Origin: JBDWFY01 sp965275915
GTDB lineage: Bacteria > Pseudomonadota > Alphaproteobacteria > Rhizobiales > Stappiaceae
Direction: 5' to 3'
Assembly (NCBI GenBank): GCA_965275915.1
Contig: CBDHYI010000005.1
Location: 434,001 to 498,000 of the forward strand
Length of the DNA: 64,000 nucleotides
The position numbers were made by a program, and so were the translations under genes. Below, one piece after another: positions 43,897 to 53,313 of the stretch. A model generated the notes under the pieces. That model was given only the letters and a program-made list of their open reading frames with translations, had not been told where the DNA came from and did no database searches. Positions within the stretch are counted from its first letter, which is position 1. Each line of letters starts with the position of its first letter.

Positions 43897-45365
43897 CAGC
43901 CGTTCCTCTTGGCCGGGCGGCGGCGCCGTTTGTCAGACGGGGGTCTCCGCCTCCGCCAGACCCCATCGGAGGACATCAGTTCGGTCAAAATCCCCTCTCG
44001 CAGCCCGCGATCGGCAACACGCAGGCGTTGGCAGGGCCAGCGGCGATGAATAGCCTCAAGGATCGCGCAGCCTGCAAGAACCAGATCAGCGCGATCGGCC
44101 CCTATGCAGGGATTCTCCACCCGCTCACCATAGGACATTCCCCGCAGCTTGTTGATCATACCGGAGACCTGATCCCCGTCGAGCCAAATGCCGTCAACCT
44201 GCCTGCGATCATACCGCTTCAGGCCCAGATGAATGCCGGCCAATGTGGTTACCGTTCCCGATGTACCAAGCATATGGACGCCGCCTTCGGCAATGAGCTC
44301 GGCCAGGCGTTCGCCGCGTGCGAACTGATCCAGATGTGAGGACACATCGTCAATCATCGCCTCAAAACGCTCATAAGAGACATTTGTGCCGCCATGTCTT
44401 TCCGCCAGGGTCACCACACCGACCGGAAGACTGGCCCAGGCCCGCATAAAACGGGTCAGCGCATAACCGCGCGCGCCGCGGCTGTTGCGCAGATCAAGCC
44501 AGACCAGTTCCGAAGACCCGCCGCCAATATCGAATAAAACGACGCCGTCCGCCTTTGGATCAACCAGCGAAACACACCCGGCCACAGCCAGACGCGCCTC
44601 CGTCTCCCGGGTCACAATTTCCAGCGACAAGCCGGATTCTTCGCGCACGCGCTCGATAAAGAGCGGACCGTTTTCCGCGGCACGGCAGGCTTCGGTGGCG
44701 ATCAGGCGCGCGCGCGCGACCCCCCGGTCCTTCAATTTTCTTCCGCAGATCTTCAGAGCTTCGATGGCCCGGTCCATCGCCTGATCGGATAACCGGCCGG
44801 ATGTCGAAACACCTTCCCCAAGGCGCACAATCCTCGAGTAGGCATCAACGACGCGAAATCCCCGTTGCTCGGGCCTTGCGACCAAAAGACGGCAATTGTT
44901 CGTACCAAGGTCAAGGGCGGCGTAAAGCGACTTGCCGGGATCTCTTTTGTGACCCTGTGCGTGTTTGTCCGAAGACCGGTTGTTCCGGCTGGAAAAACGG
45001 CTGTCATTATTTTTTTTGCGATTCTTCTGATTGCGACCCGCGCCGCGCTCGAATTCCTTCGTCGAACGAAAGCGCACGGCATCACGCCCCGTGCTTTCGG
45101 GCGCGGTTGATGTCCGCTCATTTTCTGGCGAAGGCGCAAACGAGTGCTCCTCCTTCGCCGGTCCGGCGCCATTCGGCGGCTGCGCGTCCAGGCTATGTGG
45201 CGATGAACCATCATCACCCGTGCCGGCGCGATCTTCCTGCCGTCTTGAAGCGGTGTCATTCTGTCCGTTCCACCGCTTCCGTCCGCGTTTTCTGCGGCGC
45301 TTTTTGCGACTGACGCCGGATGCCTCGCAGCCCTCTATCGGCCCGTTGCCATCCAAGCTTGTCAA
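43896..45365 (-). CDS. ppx: Ppx/GppA-family exopolyphosphatase with disordered basic N-terminus
   Basis: The phosphatase domain begins at about residue 146 with SLYAALDLGTNNCRLLVA and continues with DIGGGSSELVW and MLGTSGTVTTLAGI, the phosphate-1, phosphate-2 and later motifs of the acetate/sugar-kinase fold. It acts on polyphosphate and/or pppGpp; which one cannot be told. The first ~145 residues are low-complexity and rich in Arg, Lys, Asn, Ser and Glu (KKRRRKRGRKRW near residue 21), with no domain. TTG start, with AAAGG 8 nt upstream. First gene of the ppx-rlmE pair. Confidence 0.92.
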   Translation of the reverse strand: MTSLDGNGPIEGCEASGVSRKKRRRKRGRKRWNGQNDTASRRQEDRAGTGDDGSSPHSLDAQPPNGAGPAKEEHSFAPSPENERTSTAPESTGRDAVRFRSTKEFERGAGRNQKNRKKNNDSRFSSRNNRSSDKHAQGHKRDPGKSLYAALDLGTNNCRLLVARPEQRGFRVVDAYSRIVRLGEGVSTSGRLSDQAMDRAIEALKICGRKLKDRGVARARLIATEACRAAENGPLFIERVREESGLSLEIVTRETEARLAVAGCVSLVDPKADGVVLFDIGGGSSELVWLDLRNSRGARGYALTRFMRAWASLPVGVVTLAERHGGTNVSYERFEAMIDDVSSHLDQFARGERLAELIAEGGVHMLGTSGTVTTLAGIHLGLKRYDRRQVDGIWLDGDQVSGMINKLRGMSYGERVENPCIGADRADLVLAGCAILEAIHRRWPCQRLRVADRGLREGILTELMSSDGVWRRRRPPSDKRRRRPAKRNG

Positions 45366-45806
45366 TTTTCGGCCTTTCAGGCAACCTCTTGGCAGCCTGT
45401 TCGTATTTAAAGTTGGAATAAGTTTATCAGTAATCGCTAATCCGGCAAGGCCGTTTATTGGTCATCGTCAGAAATACCCGTCGCCTCTCGGAGAATCCGA
45501 CAGGATTCATCCGGTGGCGGCACAATTAAGTATATTCGTAAAAGACCTTGTTTTATCGGACTGTTATTGAGACCCACCACCTGTTGCGACAACCCGTTTT
45601 GAAGTATTACTTGAACAACCGATCGGCATCTGATTGAAAAAAAAGACTGCCATTCCAAGGCGGCGCATGAAATCGTGGCATCAGTATTCAACTGAACTTC
45701 AAGGGCTATTCAGATTGCATTCATTAACAAGTTCCTAAAATCGCCTGAATTAACGCGCCTAAATGGCCGTTACGTAATATTGATGCTCGGCTGGAGTTGA
45801 GAAAAC
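45366..45806. other. Intergenic region between ppx and ompA-like gene
   Basis: A 441-bp divergent gap, relatively AT-rich in its right half. Only short unsupported frames are present. It should carry the promoters of both neighbours; I see no clear repeat or structured RNA. Confidence 0.5.
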
Positions 45807-46742
45807 ATGTACCTCAAGGCCATTATTTCGGCTTTTTGTCTGTTGGGACCGCTCGGGGCAGGTACCGCAATGGCTCAGGCGCCTGCGCCGTCGGAAAACC
45901 GAATTTACCGCTCCCTTGAGCGGCCGCCCAACGCCATCACGCCGGGTGGCTATGGCGTATACAGCATGGACGAAGTGATCCAGGACCGAACTCTTCGGCA
46001 TTCCGCGCCAAGCTTTGACGTCAGAACAATCAACTTCGCCTTTGGATCGGCTGTGATTCCATTATCGGAACGGTGGAAAGTCGAACCGTTGGCACGGGTC
46101 ATTCATCGTTTTGTCCGCCGCAACCCCGGAGAACGGTTTCTGCTGGAAGGTCATACCGACGCCGTGGGAACACGATTTGCCAATCGAGAGCTGTCTCAGG
46201 CGCGAGCGGATGCGCTGAAAGCGACGCTCATGCACTACTTCAGGGTTCCGCCGTTTGCGATCACCGCTGTGGGTTATGGCTCAAGCGATCCGATCGTCAA
46301 TGTACCCGGTCCGGAGGTCAGGAACAGGCGTGTAACGTTGAGACGTGTCACGGCGCTCGTTAACCCGGATCCGGCCAATGTCGCCCGCTACACACCACCG
46401 CAACGAACAAAACGAAATGCGGTCGCTCGCCAACCGGAACCTTACAGCTACAAGAACCTGGTCAATCCGCCGGTTCCGGATACCAAGCCCGAGGAAGACG
46501 TCGCCTTGAGCGTTCCACCATCGGCGCAAAGCCCCGAGCGTCCGTCATACGCACCGAAGTCCAAGCCGAACGCGGCAAAAGACTCCGTTGAAGACACACC
46601 ACCGCCCGCAGCTGCAGCCCCAGTTCCGGAGAAGGAGATTCGGAAGGTTCCGCTTGGGCCGAACAAACCGGGCGAGGTAACACCGGTTCCGACACCGCCG
46701 CAGACGTCAGAAGGCGGCGATGGTCCTTACATCGACCTTTGA
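45807..46742 (+). CDS. OmpA-family protein with proline-rich C-terminus
   Basis: A 311-residue envelope protein. The signal peptide ends near residue 24 (TAMAQA). An OmpA-like peptidoglycan-binding domain (about 70-180) has INFAFGSAVIPLSE, LEGHTDAVGTRFANRELSQARADA and AVGYGSSDPI with the conserved Asp and Arg that bind diaminopimelate. After it come ~130 residues rich in Pro, Lys and Glu, likely disordered and extended. No outer-membrane barrel is present, so the protein is probably periplasmic and tethered to peptidoglycan. GGAG lies ~10 nt before the ATG. A terminator follows 20 bp after the stop. Confidence 0.88.
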   Translation: MYLKAIISAFCLLGPLGAGTAMAQAPAPSENRIYRSLERPPNAITPGGYGVYSMDEVIQDRTLRHSAPSFDVRTINFAFGSAVIPLSERWKVEPLARVIHRFVRRNPGERFLLEGHTDAVGTRFANRELSQARADALKATLMHYFRVPPFAITAVGYGSSDPIVNVPGPEVRNRRVTLRRVTALVNPDPANVARYTPPQRTKRNAVARQPEPYSYKNLVNPPVPDTKPEEDVALSVPPSAQSPERPSYAPKSKPNAAKDSVEDTPPPAAAAPVPEKEIRKVPLGPNKPGEVTPVPTPPQTSEGGDGPYIDL

Positions 46743-46761
46743 CTTCCATTGAATATCCAAT

Positions 46762-46794
46762 AAAAAAGGACGCTCACTCAGAGCGCCCTTTTTT
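46762..46794. terminator. Bidirectional rho-independent terminator
   Basis: A stem of GGaCGCTC / GAGCGcCC with one mismatch and a five-base loop, flanked by A-runs on the left and T-runs on the right, so it can end both the ompA-like transcript and the convergent aap operon. Confidence 0.82.
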
Positions 46795-46865
46795 GTCAGG
46801 TCCGCTGACCCCCTGCGGGAACATGATATCGTCCGACCGGAAACGCTTGCCCCGCGCTTTGCCGA

Positions 46866-47666
46866 TCAGTGCAGGATCTGGCTGAGGAACAGCTTGGTCC
46901 GCTCGTGCTGCGGGCTGGTGAAGAAGGGCTCCGGCTCGTTTTCTTCTACGATCTGACCGGCATCCATGAAAATAACCCGGTTCGCAACCTGCCGCGCAAA
47001 GCCCATCTCGTGGGTCACGCAGAGCATGGTCATGCCTTCTTCGGCCAGTGTCACCATCACATCGAGCACTTCCTTGATCATCTCCGGATCAAGCGCCGAT
47101 GTCGGCTCATCGAACAGCATGATTTTCGGGTTCATACAGAGGGAGCGGGCAATTGCAACGCGTTGCTGCTGTCCGCCGGACAGCTGTCCGGGATATTTGG
47201 CTGCCTGTTCAGGAATCTTGACCCGCTCCAGATAGTGCATCGCGATATCTTCAGCTTCCTTTTTGGGCATTTTCCGCACCCAGATCGGAGCTAGCGTGCA
47301 GTTTTCAAGGATCGTCAGATGCGGGAACAGATTGAAGTGCTGAAAGCACATTCCGACTTCCCGACGGATTTCATCAATCTTTTTCAAGTCGTCGGTGAGC
47401 TCGATTCCATCGACAACGATCGTTCCTTTTTGATGCTCTTCAAGCCGGTTGATACAGCGGATCATTGTCGATTTTCCCGAACCGGACGGACCGCAGATAA
47501 CAATCCGTTCCCCGCGCATCACCCTGAGGTTAATGTCTTTCAGCACATGAAAGTCACCGTACCATTTGTTCATTCGCGTGATGTCGATGGCAACGTCGGT
47601 TTCCGAAACGTGCATCTTGGAGCGATCAATGTGCAGTTCACTCGCATCTACTGCATTTTCAGTCAT
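46866..47666 (-). CDS. aapP: General L-amino acid ABC transporter, ATP-binding protein
   Basis: ATPase of the Aap polar amino-acid importer, 266 residues. Walker A is CGPSGSGKST, the signature LSGGQQQRVAIARSL, and Walker B IMLFDEPTSALDPE. The ~25-residue N-terminal extension before the ABC core is usual in rhizobial AapP. Last gene of the aapJQMP operon, 77 bp after aapM; a terminator lies ~70 bp beyond the stop. Confidence 0.97.
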   Translation of the reverse strand: MTENAVDASELHIDRSKMHVSETDVAIDITRMNKWYGDFHVLKDINLRVMRGERIVICGPSGSGKSTMIRCINRLEEHQKGTIVVDGIELTDDLKKIDEIRREVGMCFQHFNLFPHLTILENCTLAPIWVRKMPKKEAEDIAMHYLERVKIPEQAAKYPGQLSGGQQQRVAIARSLCMNPKIMLFDEPTSALDPEMIKEVLDVMVTLAEEGMTMLCVTHEMGFARQVANRVIFMDAGQIVEENEPEPFFTSPQHERTKLFLSQILH

Positions 47667-47743
47667 TGAGGATAACCCCTCTTATTTTTATCGGCCGGCA
47701 TTCCGGCACCCAAGATTATACAGCCCAGACTTCAGGGCCCCGA

Positions 47744-49069
47744 CTACCGCTTGTGGCCGGTATGCAGCCGGTTTTCCATGTAGATCGAATATCGGGACAT
47801 GCCGAAACAGAAGATCCAGAAAATCGCCGCGGCGAACAGATAGCCGGTATGGCCTTGCGATGGCGTCGACCATGTCGGGTCGGCAAACGACTGCTGGACC
47901 TGTCCCAGGAGATCGAACATCCCGACAATCAGCACCAGTGTCGTGTCCTTGAACAGGCCGATAAAGGTGTTCACGATTCCCGGAATCACAAGCTTGAGCG
48001 CCTGCGGCAGGATGATCAGCTGCATCATGGTGCCAAATCGCAGACCCAGTGCCATTGCCCCCTCATACTGCCCCCTCGGGATCGCCTGAAGGCCACCGCG
48101 CACAACTTCCGCCATGTAGGCCGCAGAGAACAATGTGACGCCGATCAGCACCCTCAGGAGCTTGTCGAACGTCACACCCTCGGGAAGGAACAGCGGCAGC
48201 ATCACCGAGGCCATAAACAGGACCGTAATCAGCGGCACACCGCGCCAGAATTCGATGAAAATAATCGAAAACAGTTTGATGGCAGGCATCCTCGACCGAC
48301 GACCAAGGGCCAAGAGAATGCCGAGCGGCAGGCTGGCGACGATGCCGGTGATGGCAATGACGAGTGTAACCAGCAGGCCGCCCCAAAGAGGTGTTTCGAC
48401 ATCCGGCAAGCCAAAGTCGAACGAAACCGCCAACAACACCAGAGCAAGCACCGCAGCTGTTCCGACAAAGCCGATCAGTACAGGCAGGGTATCGCTTAGA
48501 GAACGACCTCCGATCAGCATTTGAAGCGCTGCAATGACGATACCGACAATTGCGATCAAAGAGACAATCGCCCACAGCCAGAAACTGATCTCGAAGTTGC
48601 CGCCGGTCAGCAGAATGAGCGCGATGATCGGAAACACTCCGAGGAACAGGATCGCGTTCAGTTTCTTGAACGGCACACTGGGAATGGCGAGCGGGATCAA
48701 AAGCAGCGCAAACAGGATGTAGACGATATTGACGCGATACCGTTCCTCCACCGGGTATCGCCCGTAGATGAACTGCGGGAAATACGCCTCCACATAGGCC
48801 CAGCACGCGCCCATATGGACTCCGGAGTCCGGCGGCGCCAGACACGCCGTCCTGTCGGTTCCCGTCCAGACAGCATCGATGAATGAAAACTGGATCAGAG
48901 GCGCAATCAGGGAGTAGGCGAGAAAGATGCCCACAAAAGTCAGGATTGTGTTGAAGATGCTGGAGAACAGATTCTTCCGCATCCAGCCGACAACGCCTGT
49001 CTCAGAAGCAGGTGCCGGGAGAACCGGTGCCTCTTCTTTGCGGACATAGGCAAGATCGGATTGTGACAT
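47744..49069 (-). CDS. aapM: General L-amino acid ABC transporter permease AapM
   Basis: Inner-membrane permease of 441 residues, much longer than typical HisM-type permeases, as is characteristic of AapM. The C-terminal third has the ABC permease EAA-like loop (EVVRGGLQAIPRGQYEGAMA) that docks the ATPase. The N-terminal portion adds several helices and a periplasmic loop. It begins 7 bp after the aapQ stop. Works as a heterodimer with AapQ. Confidence 0.97.
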   Translation of the reverse strand: MSQSDLAYVRKEEAPVLPAPASETGVVGWMRKNLFSSIFNTILTFVGIFLAYSLIAPLIQFSFIDAVWTGTDRTACLAPPDSGVHMGACWAYVEAYFPQFIYGRYPVEERYRVNIVYILFALLLIPLAIPSVPFKKLNAILFLGVFPIIALILLTGGNFEISFWLWAIVSLIAIVGIVIAALQMLIGGRSLSDTLPVLIGFVGTAAVLALVLLAVSFDFGLPDVETPLWGGLLVTLVIAITGIVASLPLGILLALGRRSRMPAIKLFSIIFIEFWRGVPLITVLFMASVMLPLFLPEGVTFDKLLRVLIGVTLFSAAYMAEVVRGGLQAIPRGQYEGAMALGLRFGTMMQLIILPQALKLVIPGIVNTFIGLFKDTTLVLIVGMFDLLGQVQQSFADPTWSTPSQGHTGYLFAAAIFWIFCFGMSRYSIYMENRLHTGHKR

Positions 49070-49076
49070 GACGACC

Positions 49077-50291
49077 CTACCTTTCCACCAGTGCCATGCG
49101 CTGGTTGTACCAGTTCATAAAGGCTGACGTCAGCAGCGAGAGCGACAGGTAAATCAGCATCCAGATGCCGATTATCTCAACCGCCTGCCCTGTCTGATTG
49201 AGAACTGTACCGCCGACCGAGACCAGGTCCGGATAGGCAATGGCAACCGCCAGCGATGAGTTTTTGGTCAGGTTCAGATACTGACTTGTCAAAGGCGGAA
49301 TAATAACGCGCATGGCCTGAGGAATAATCACCAGGCGAAGCGTCGGCCCTTGCCTGATGCCAAGCGCGTGCGCTGCCTCGGTCTGACCGTGGCTGACCGC
49401 CTGGATACCGGCCCTGACAATCTCCGCAATGAATGCCGCAGTATAGATTGTCAATGCGGCCAACAATGCGAGGAACTCTGGTATGATATTCAGTCCGATG
49501 CCAAGCTGAAAACCCTGCCTCAGCCTCGGACCGGTATCGACAAAGACCGGATGCTCGAAGCTGATTGGCATCCCGGTAACAAGATAGACAACAATCGGCA
49601 GACCCAGAATAAGGCCGACAGCGGTCCAGAAGACCGGAAACTGCTCTCCTGTTGCTTCCTGACGCTTTTTTGCCCAGGACTTCACAATGATCGTCGCGAT
49701 AATTCCGATAACCAGCGCGATTCCGATCAATGTTGAACCCGATTCTAGGATCGGTTTGGGAGCTCGCAAGCCGGCGATATTCAGATGAAAAGTATCAAAC
49801 AGCGACCATTTGCTGCGCTTGTCCGGAACCGCCCGGAGCACCGCAAAATACCAGAAAAATATCTGCAGCAGCAGCGGGAGATTCCGCACGATTTCCACAT
49901 AACAATAAGCAATCTTGCTGATGACCCAGTTGTTGGAAAGCCGTGCGATACCGATAATGAAGCCAAGGATCGTTGCGAATATCACGCCGACAATCGCAAC
50001 CAGAATGGTATTGAACATACCGACAACAAGTGCCCGGCCGTAACTGGAGACTTCGCTATATCCGATCAGTGACTGGATGATGCCAAATCCGGCGGTGTTT
50101 CCCAGAAACTCCATGCCGGAGGCGATGTTCTGTCGCTCAAGGTTTGCGATCGTGTTCTGGATGATTTGCCAAACTACAAATACCAGAACTGCCAGCAGAA
50201 CGACCTGATAGAAAATCCCCCGGACTTTCGGGTCGTTCACCAATGAGCTACGTTGCGGAATATCCGCGGCGCTATGCTCTTGAACAGCCAT
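49077..50291 (-). CDS. aapQ: General L-amino acid ABC transporter permease AapQ
   Basis: Second permease of the Aap importer, 404 residues, with the long N-terminal region typical of AapQ and the EAA-like loop EIVRAGIQAVSHGQTEAAHA near the C-terminus. It is separated from aapJ by 163 bp containing a strong hairpin, and precedes aapM by 7 bp. Expected to sit in the inner membrane as a heterodimer with AapM. Confidence 0.97.
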   Translation of the reverse strand: MAVQEHSAADIPQRSSLVNDPKVRGIFYQVVLLAVLVFVVWQIIQNTIANLERQNIASGMEFLGNTAGFGIIQSLIGYSEVSSYGRALVVGMFNTILVAIVGVIFATILGFIIGIARLSNNWVISKIAYCYVEIVRNLPLLLQIFFWYFAVLRAVPDKRSKWSLFDTFHLNIAGLRAPKPILESGSTLIGIALVIGIIATIIVKSWAKKRQEATGEQFPVFWTAVGLILGLPIVVYLVTGMPISFEHPVFVDTGPRLRQGFQLGIGLNIIPEFLALLAALTIYTAAFIAEIVRAGIQAVSHGQTEAAHALGIRQGPTLRLVIIPQAMRVIIPPLTSQYLNLTKNSSLAVAIAYPDLVSVGGTVLNQTGQAVEIIGIWMLIYLSLSLLTSAFMNWYNQRMALVER

Positions 50292-50410
50292 GTACCCCTC
50301 GCCTTTTTAAGGCGTTGTTCCGGTATGTCTTCGTTTTTATTGGATACCGGAGAATGTCGCGCTGCCTGCTCACCTTCCCCGTCGATACAGACAGCTTGTT
50401 TTATTATTGT

Positions 50411-50438
50411 ACCGGCCGGAAAATTCTTCCCGGCCGGC
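50411..50438 (-). promoter_or_regulatory. Hairpin between aapJ and aapQ
   Basis: CCGGCCGG and its complement flank a ten-base loop just ~20 bp after the aapJ stop; on the reverse strand no T-run follows. Such hairpins after a binding-protein gene usually stabilise the upstream message or partly stop transcription, giving more AapJ than permease. Confidence 0.65.
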
Positions 50439-50454
50439 AATGTCAAATGTCAGA

Positions 50455-51474
50455 TCAGCGGACCGGAGGACCGTAAATCAGGCCGCCGTTCGACCAAAGG
50501 GCATTCAGGCCGCGGGAGATTCCCAGCGGTGTGTCCGGACCAACGTTGGCATCAAAGATTTCGCCATAGTTGCCGACATGCTTGATTGCCTGGAAAGCCC
50601 AGTCGTTCGAGAGGCCGATCGCTTCGCCAAAAGCACCTTCAGAACCAAGCAGACGCTTGACGGAAGGATTGTCCGACCCCTTCATTTCCTCGGCATTTGC
50701 TTTGGTTACACCCAGCTCTTCAGCATTGAAAAGGGCAAAACCAACCCATTTTACCACATTGAACCACTCATCGTCTCCCTGGCGGACAACCGGTCCAAGC
50801 GGCTCTTTGGAAATGATTTCCGGCAGAACAACATGATCGCCCGGGTTCGTCAGTTTCAGGCGCTGAGCGTAAAGACCGGACGCGTCCGTGGTATAGACGT
50901 CGCAGCGACCGGCATCATACGCCTGGACAACCTCGTCGGCTTTTTCAAAGGCGACGATTTCGTACTGCATGTTGTTCGAACGGAAATAGTCCGCAACGTT
51001 CAACTCCGTCGTGGTACCGGTGTTGGTGCAGACAGACGCGCCGGAAAGCTCGAGCGCGGACGTCACACCAAGCGACTTACGGACCATGAAGCCCTGGCCG
51101 TCATAGTAGGTAACGCCTGTGAAGTTCAGACCAAGGGCGGTGTCACGGGACATCGTCCAGGTCGTGTTGCGCGAAAGCACATCGATTTCGCCCGACTGCA
51201 GCGCCGTGAAACGCTCCTTGGCCGAAAGCGGGGTGAACTTTACAGCCGACGGATCGTTGAAGATGGCCGCGGCGACAGCACGGCAAACATCAACATCCAA
51301 CCCTGTCCAATTGCCATCGGAATCCGGGTTCGAAAACCCGGGCAGTCCCTGACTAACACCACACTGCACGAAGCCCTTCGCCTTGACATCGGCAAGCGTC
51401 GCAGCGGATGCGCCGGAGGCGGCAATACCGAATGCAGCGCTCAGAACTATTGGCAGAAATTTACTTGTCATCAC
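50455..51474 (-). CDS. aapJ: General L-amino acid ABC transporter substrate-binding protein
   Basis: Periplasmic binding protein, 339 residues, with a Sec signal peptide cleaved near residue 24 (SGASA). It has the family-3 solute-binding layout: LADVKAKGFVQCGVSQGLPG at the mature N-terminus and DVDVCRAVAAAIF, with NTTWTMSRDTALGLNF in lobe 1. It delivers a broad range of L-amino acids to AapQM. First gene of aapJQMP, divergent from metC. Confidence 0.97.
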   Translation of the reverse strand: MMTSKFLPIVLSAAFGIAASGASAATLADVKAKGFVQCGVSQGLPGFSNPDSDGNWTGLDVDVCRAVAAAIFNDPSAVKFTPLSAKERFTALQSGEIDVLSRNTTWTMSRDTALGLNFTGVTYYDGQGFMVRKSLGVTSALELSGASVCTNTGTTTELNVADYFRSNNMQYEIVAFEKADEVVQAYDAGRCDVYTTDASGLYAQRLKLTNPGDHVVLPEIISKEPLGPVVRQGDDEWFNVVKWVGFALFNAEELGVTKANAEEMKGSDNPSVKRLLGSEGAFGEAIGLSNDWAFQAIKHVGNYGEIFDANVGPDTPLGISRGLNALWSNGGLIYGPPVR

Positions 51475-51500
51475 TATAACCTTTTCTCTTTCCCGGTTAT

Positions 51501-51506
51501 TTTATA
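51501..51506 (-). promoter_or_regulatory. Candidate -10 element of aapJ
   Basis: TATAAA on the reverse strand, 26 bp before the aapJ ATG. A -35 match is not clear (TTCAAC lies 19 nt upstream). Confidence 0.35.
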
Positions 51507-51536
51507 GCGGAAAGAGGACTTTGCCGTTGAAGGTCC

Positions 51537-51551
51537 CCGGAAACATTCCGG
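51537..51551. promoter_or_regulatory. Inverted repeat in the metC-aapJ divergent region
   Basis: CCGGAA ACA TTCCGG is a perfect 6-bp inverted repeat with 3-bp spacing, just upstream of the presumed aapJ -35 region. Candidate operator; the regulator is not known. Confidence 0.35.
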
Positions 51552-51732
51552 TTCCCTTCGATTTTTGCGTCCCTTAGAATTTGTTCCCCTTGTGACACGC
51601 AAGCGACAAAATGCCCCTGCCGCACATACGAGTGTATTTATCGGTTGCGGTCAAGGGTATGTTATCGCGATCATTCGAAAAAACGTGAGTTATCGTTACC
51701 ACAGCAAAGTTGCACATGCACAGAACGTGAAC

Positions 51733-52917
51733 ATGCCCAAGAAAACATCCGATGCCGATACAAAAACAGCAACGAAACTGGTTCATGCCGGTGTGCATCC
51801 GCACGACAACCACGGCTTCGTGAACCCGCCGGTTATCCATGCTTCGACGGTTTTGTTCCCGGATGTGGAAACGATGCTGAGCGGCAGGCAGAAGTATAAA
51901 TACGGGCGACGGGGCACGCCAACCAACGATGCCCTAACGGAAGCTTTAACAGAACTGGAAGGTGCAAGCGGGACTGTACTGACCCCATCGGGACTGGCGG
52001 CAACCTCGCTGGCCTGTCTGTCCTGCCTCAAAGCAGGCGACCAGTTACTGGTGACCGATTCGGTTTATGAACCCACCCGGCATTTTTGCGAAACCGTACT
52101 CAAGAAACTCGGTGTTGAGGTCTCTTATTACGATCCGGCCGCCGGACAGGCCATCAGCGATCTCTTCAGGGACAATACCCGCGCCGTTTTCACTGAATCC
52201 CCGGGGTCTCTGACCTTTGAAATTCAGGATATCGAGGCGATCGCGAACGAAGCCCACAAGCGCAATGCACTTGTGCTGATGGATAATACATGGGCGACAC
52301 CAATATTCTTCAAACCGCTCGATCATGGCGTCGACCTCTCTATTCAGGCGGGCACCAAGTATATTGTCGGCCACTCAGACGTGATGCTGGGGACGATCTC
52401 GGCGAACGAAAACGCTTGGAAGGACCTTATGAGCACGCACGGCGCAATGGGCATCCACGTCGCGCCGGACGATGTCTATCTCGCTCTACGCGGTCTCAGA
52501 ACAATGCATGTCCGTCTTGCCGAACATCAGAAAAATGCCCTGGCGATCGCAACCTGGTTGTCTCAACGCAACGATGTCGGCGTGGTTCTTCATCCCGCGC
52601 TTCCGGACGCACCCGGGCATGCCTTGTGGCAACGCTATTTTTCCGGATCAACCGGCCTGTTTGCGTTCGAACTCAAGGACAGCAACGATGAACAGGTTAT
52701 GGCTTTCCTGAATGCTCTGGAAATTTTCGGTCTTGGCTATTCATGGGGCGGGTTTGAGAGCCTTGCAATCTGGGCGCGCCCGCAAACGTCGCGAACCATC
52801 GATCCGCAAAAATGGAAGAACCCGCTTATCCGCCTGCATATCGGCCTTGAGGACCCGGAGGACCTTAAGGAAGACCTGAAAAGAGGGTTCCAGGCCGCCG
52901 GGGCAATGACGGACTGA
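51733..52917 (+). CDS. metC: Cystathionine beta-lyase
   Basis: PLP enzyme splitting cystathionine to homocysteine, pyruvate and ammonia. From the ATG at 51733 the protein has 394 residues, the usual size; the frame extends to 51565 but that part is not family-like. Motifs: NPPVIHASTVLFPD, KYGRRGTPTNDAL, and the PLP lysine in AGTKYIVGHSDVMLG. Divergent from aapJ, an arrangement frequent in rhizobia. No good ribosome-binding site is visible. The short repeat at 52925-52994 follows the stop. Confidence 0.93.
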   Translation: MPKKTSDADTKTATKLVHAGVHPHDNHGFVNPPVIHASTVLFPDVETMLSGRQKYKYGRRGTPTNDALTEALTELEGASGTVLTPSGLAATSLACLSCLKAGDQLLVTDSVYEPTRHFCETVLKKLGVEVSYYDPAAGQAISDLFRDNTRAVFTESPGSLTFEIQDIEAIANEAHKRNALVLMDNTWATPIFFKPLDHGVDLSIQAGTKYIVGHSDVMLGTISANENAWKDLMSTHGAMGIHVAPDDVYLALRGLRTMHVRLAEHQKNALAIATWLSQRNDVGVVLHPALPDAPGHALWQRYFSGSTGLFAFELKDSNDEQVMAFLNALEIFGLGYSWGGFESLAIWARPQTSRTIDPQKWKNPLIRLHIGLEDPEDLKEDLKRGFQAAGAMTD

Positions 52918-52924
52918 TGTCCTA

Positions 52925-52994
52925 GGGTGTGGCCAGAGCCAAAATGGGTCGCATCGGCACAATGGATGAAATGAATAAGTCCTGAGCCTAAACC
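52925..52994. repeat. Dispersed repeat between metC and LAB_N gene
   Basis: About 70 bp. Its right half (52957-52994) matches the reverse complement of 9721-9758 at 33 of 38 positions; its left half (GGCCAGAG...GGGTCGC) matches 13526-13577. The TCAGGA...TTCATTTCA core also resembles the ends of the MITE-like element. The stop codon of the adjacent gene lies inside it. Confidence 0.5.
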
Positions 52995-53302
52995 GCCGGA
53001 TCCCGTCGTTTTTCTTTGAAGATCAGCCACAGGTTACGGAAATAGATGATGAGGCCGAGACTCTGGCCGGCAATAAAGACCGGATCCTGCTTGTGGATCG
53101 AATAGATCAGCAGAAGCGTGCCGCCGCCGATTGAAAAGAACCAGAAGGCGATTGGGACGATCGATTTGCCGACCCTCTCCGAAGCGATCCACTGTACGAC
53201 AAAGCGCATCATGAACATTGCCTGCGCGATGAACCCCAGAATGATCCAGGCATTAAACTGCTCGATGAAAACCGCGTGAAACCAGGAGAGTAGGTCAGCC
53301 AT
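52988..53302 (-). CDS. Lipid-A-disaccharide-synthase N-terminal-domain membrane protein
   Basis: A 104-residue protein with three hydrophobic helices matching the stand-alone LAB_N domain: ARFVVQWIASE-like motif (RFVVQWIASERVGKSIVPIA) and FWFFSIGGGTLLLIYSI. Members are associated with lipid or LPS modification genes; no catalytic activity is established. It is the last gene of a four-gene reverse-strand operon, 11 bp after the family 2 glycosyltransferase gene. Confidence 0.88.
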   Translation of the reverse strand: MADLLSWFHAVFIEQFNAWIILGFIAQAMFMMRFVVQWIASERVGKSIVPIAFWFFSIGGGTLLLIYSIHKQDPVFIAGQSLGLIIYFRNLWLIFKEKRRDPAV

Positions 53303-53313
53303 AACGCCTATTT

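Noticed and set aside
50407..51507. Long forward frame (366 codons) opposite aapJ
   Set aside because: It is antisense to a complete binding-protein gene and has no family features.
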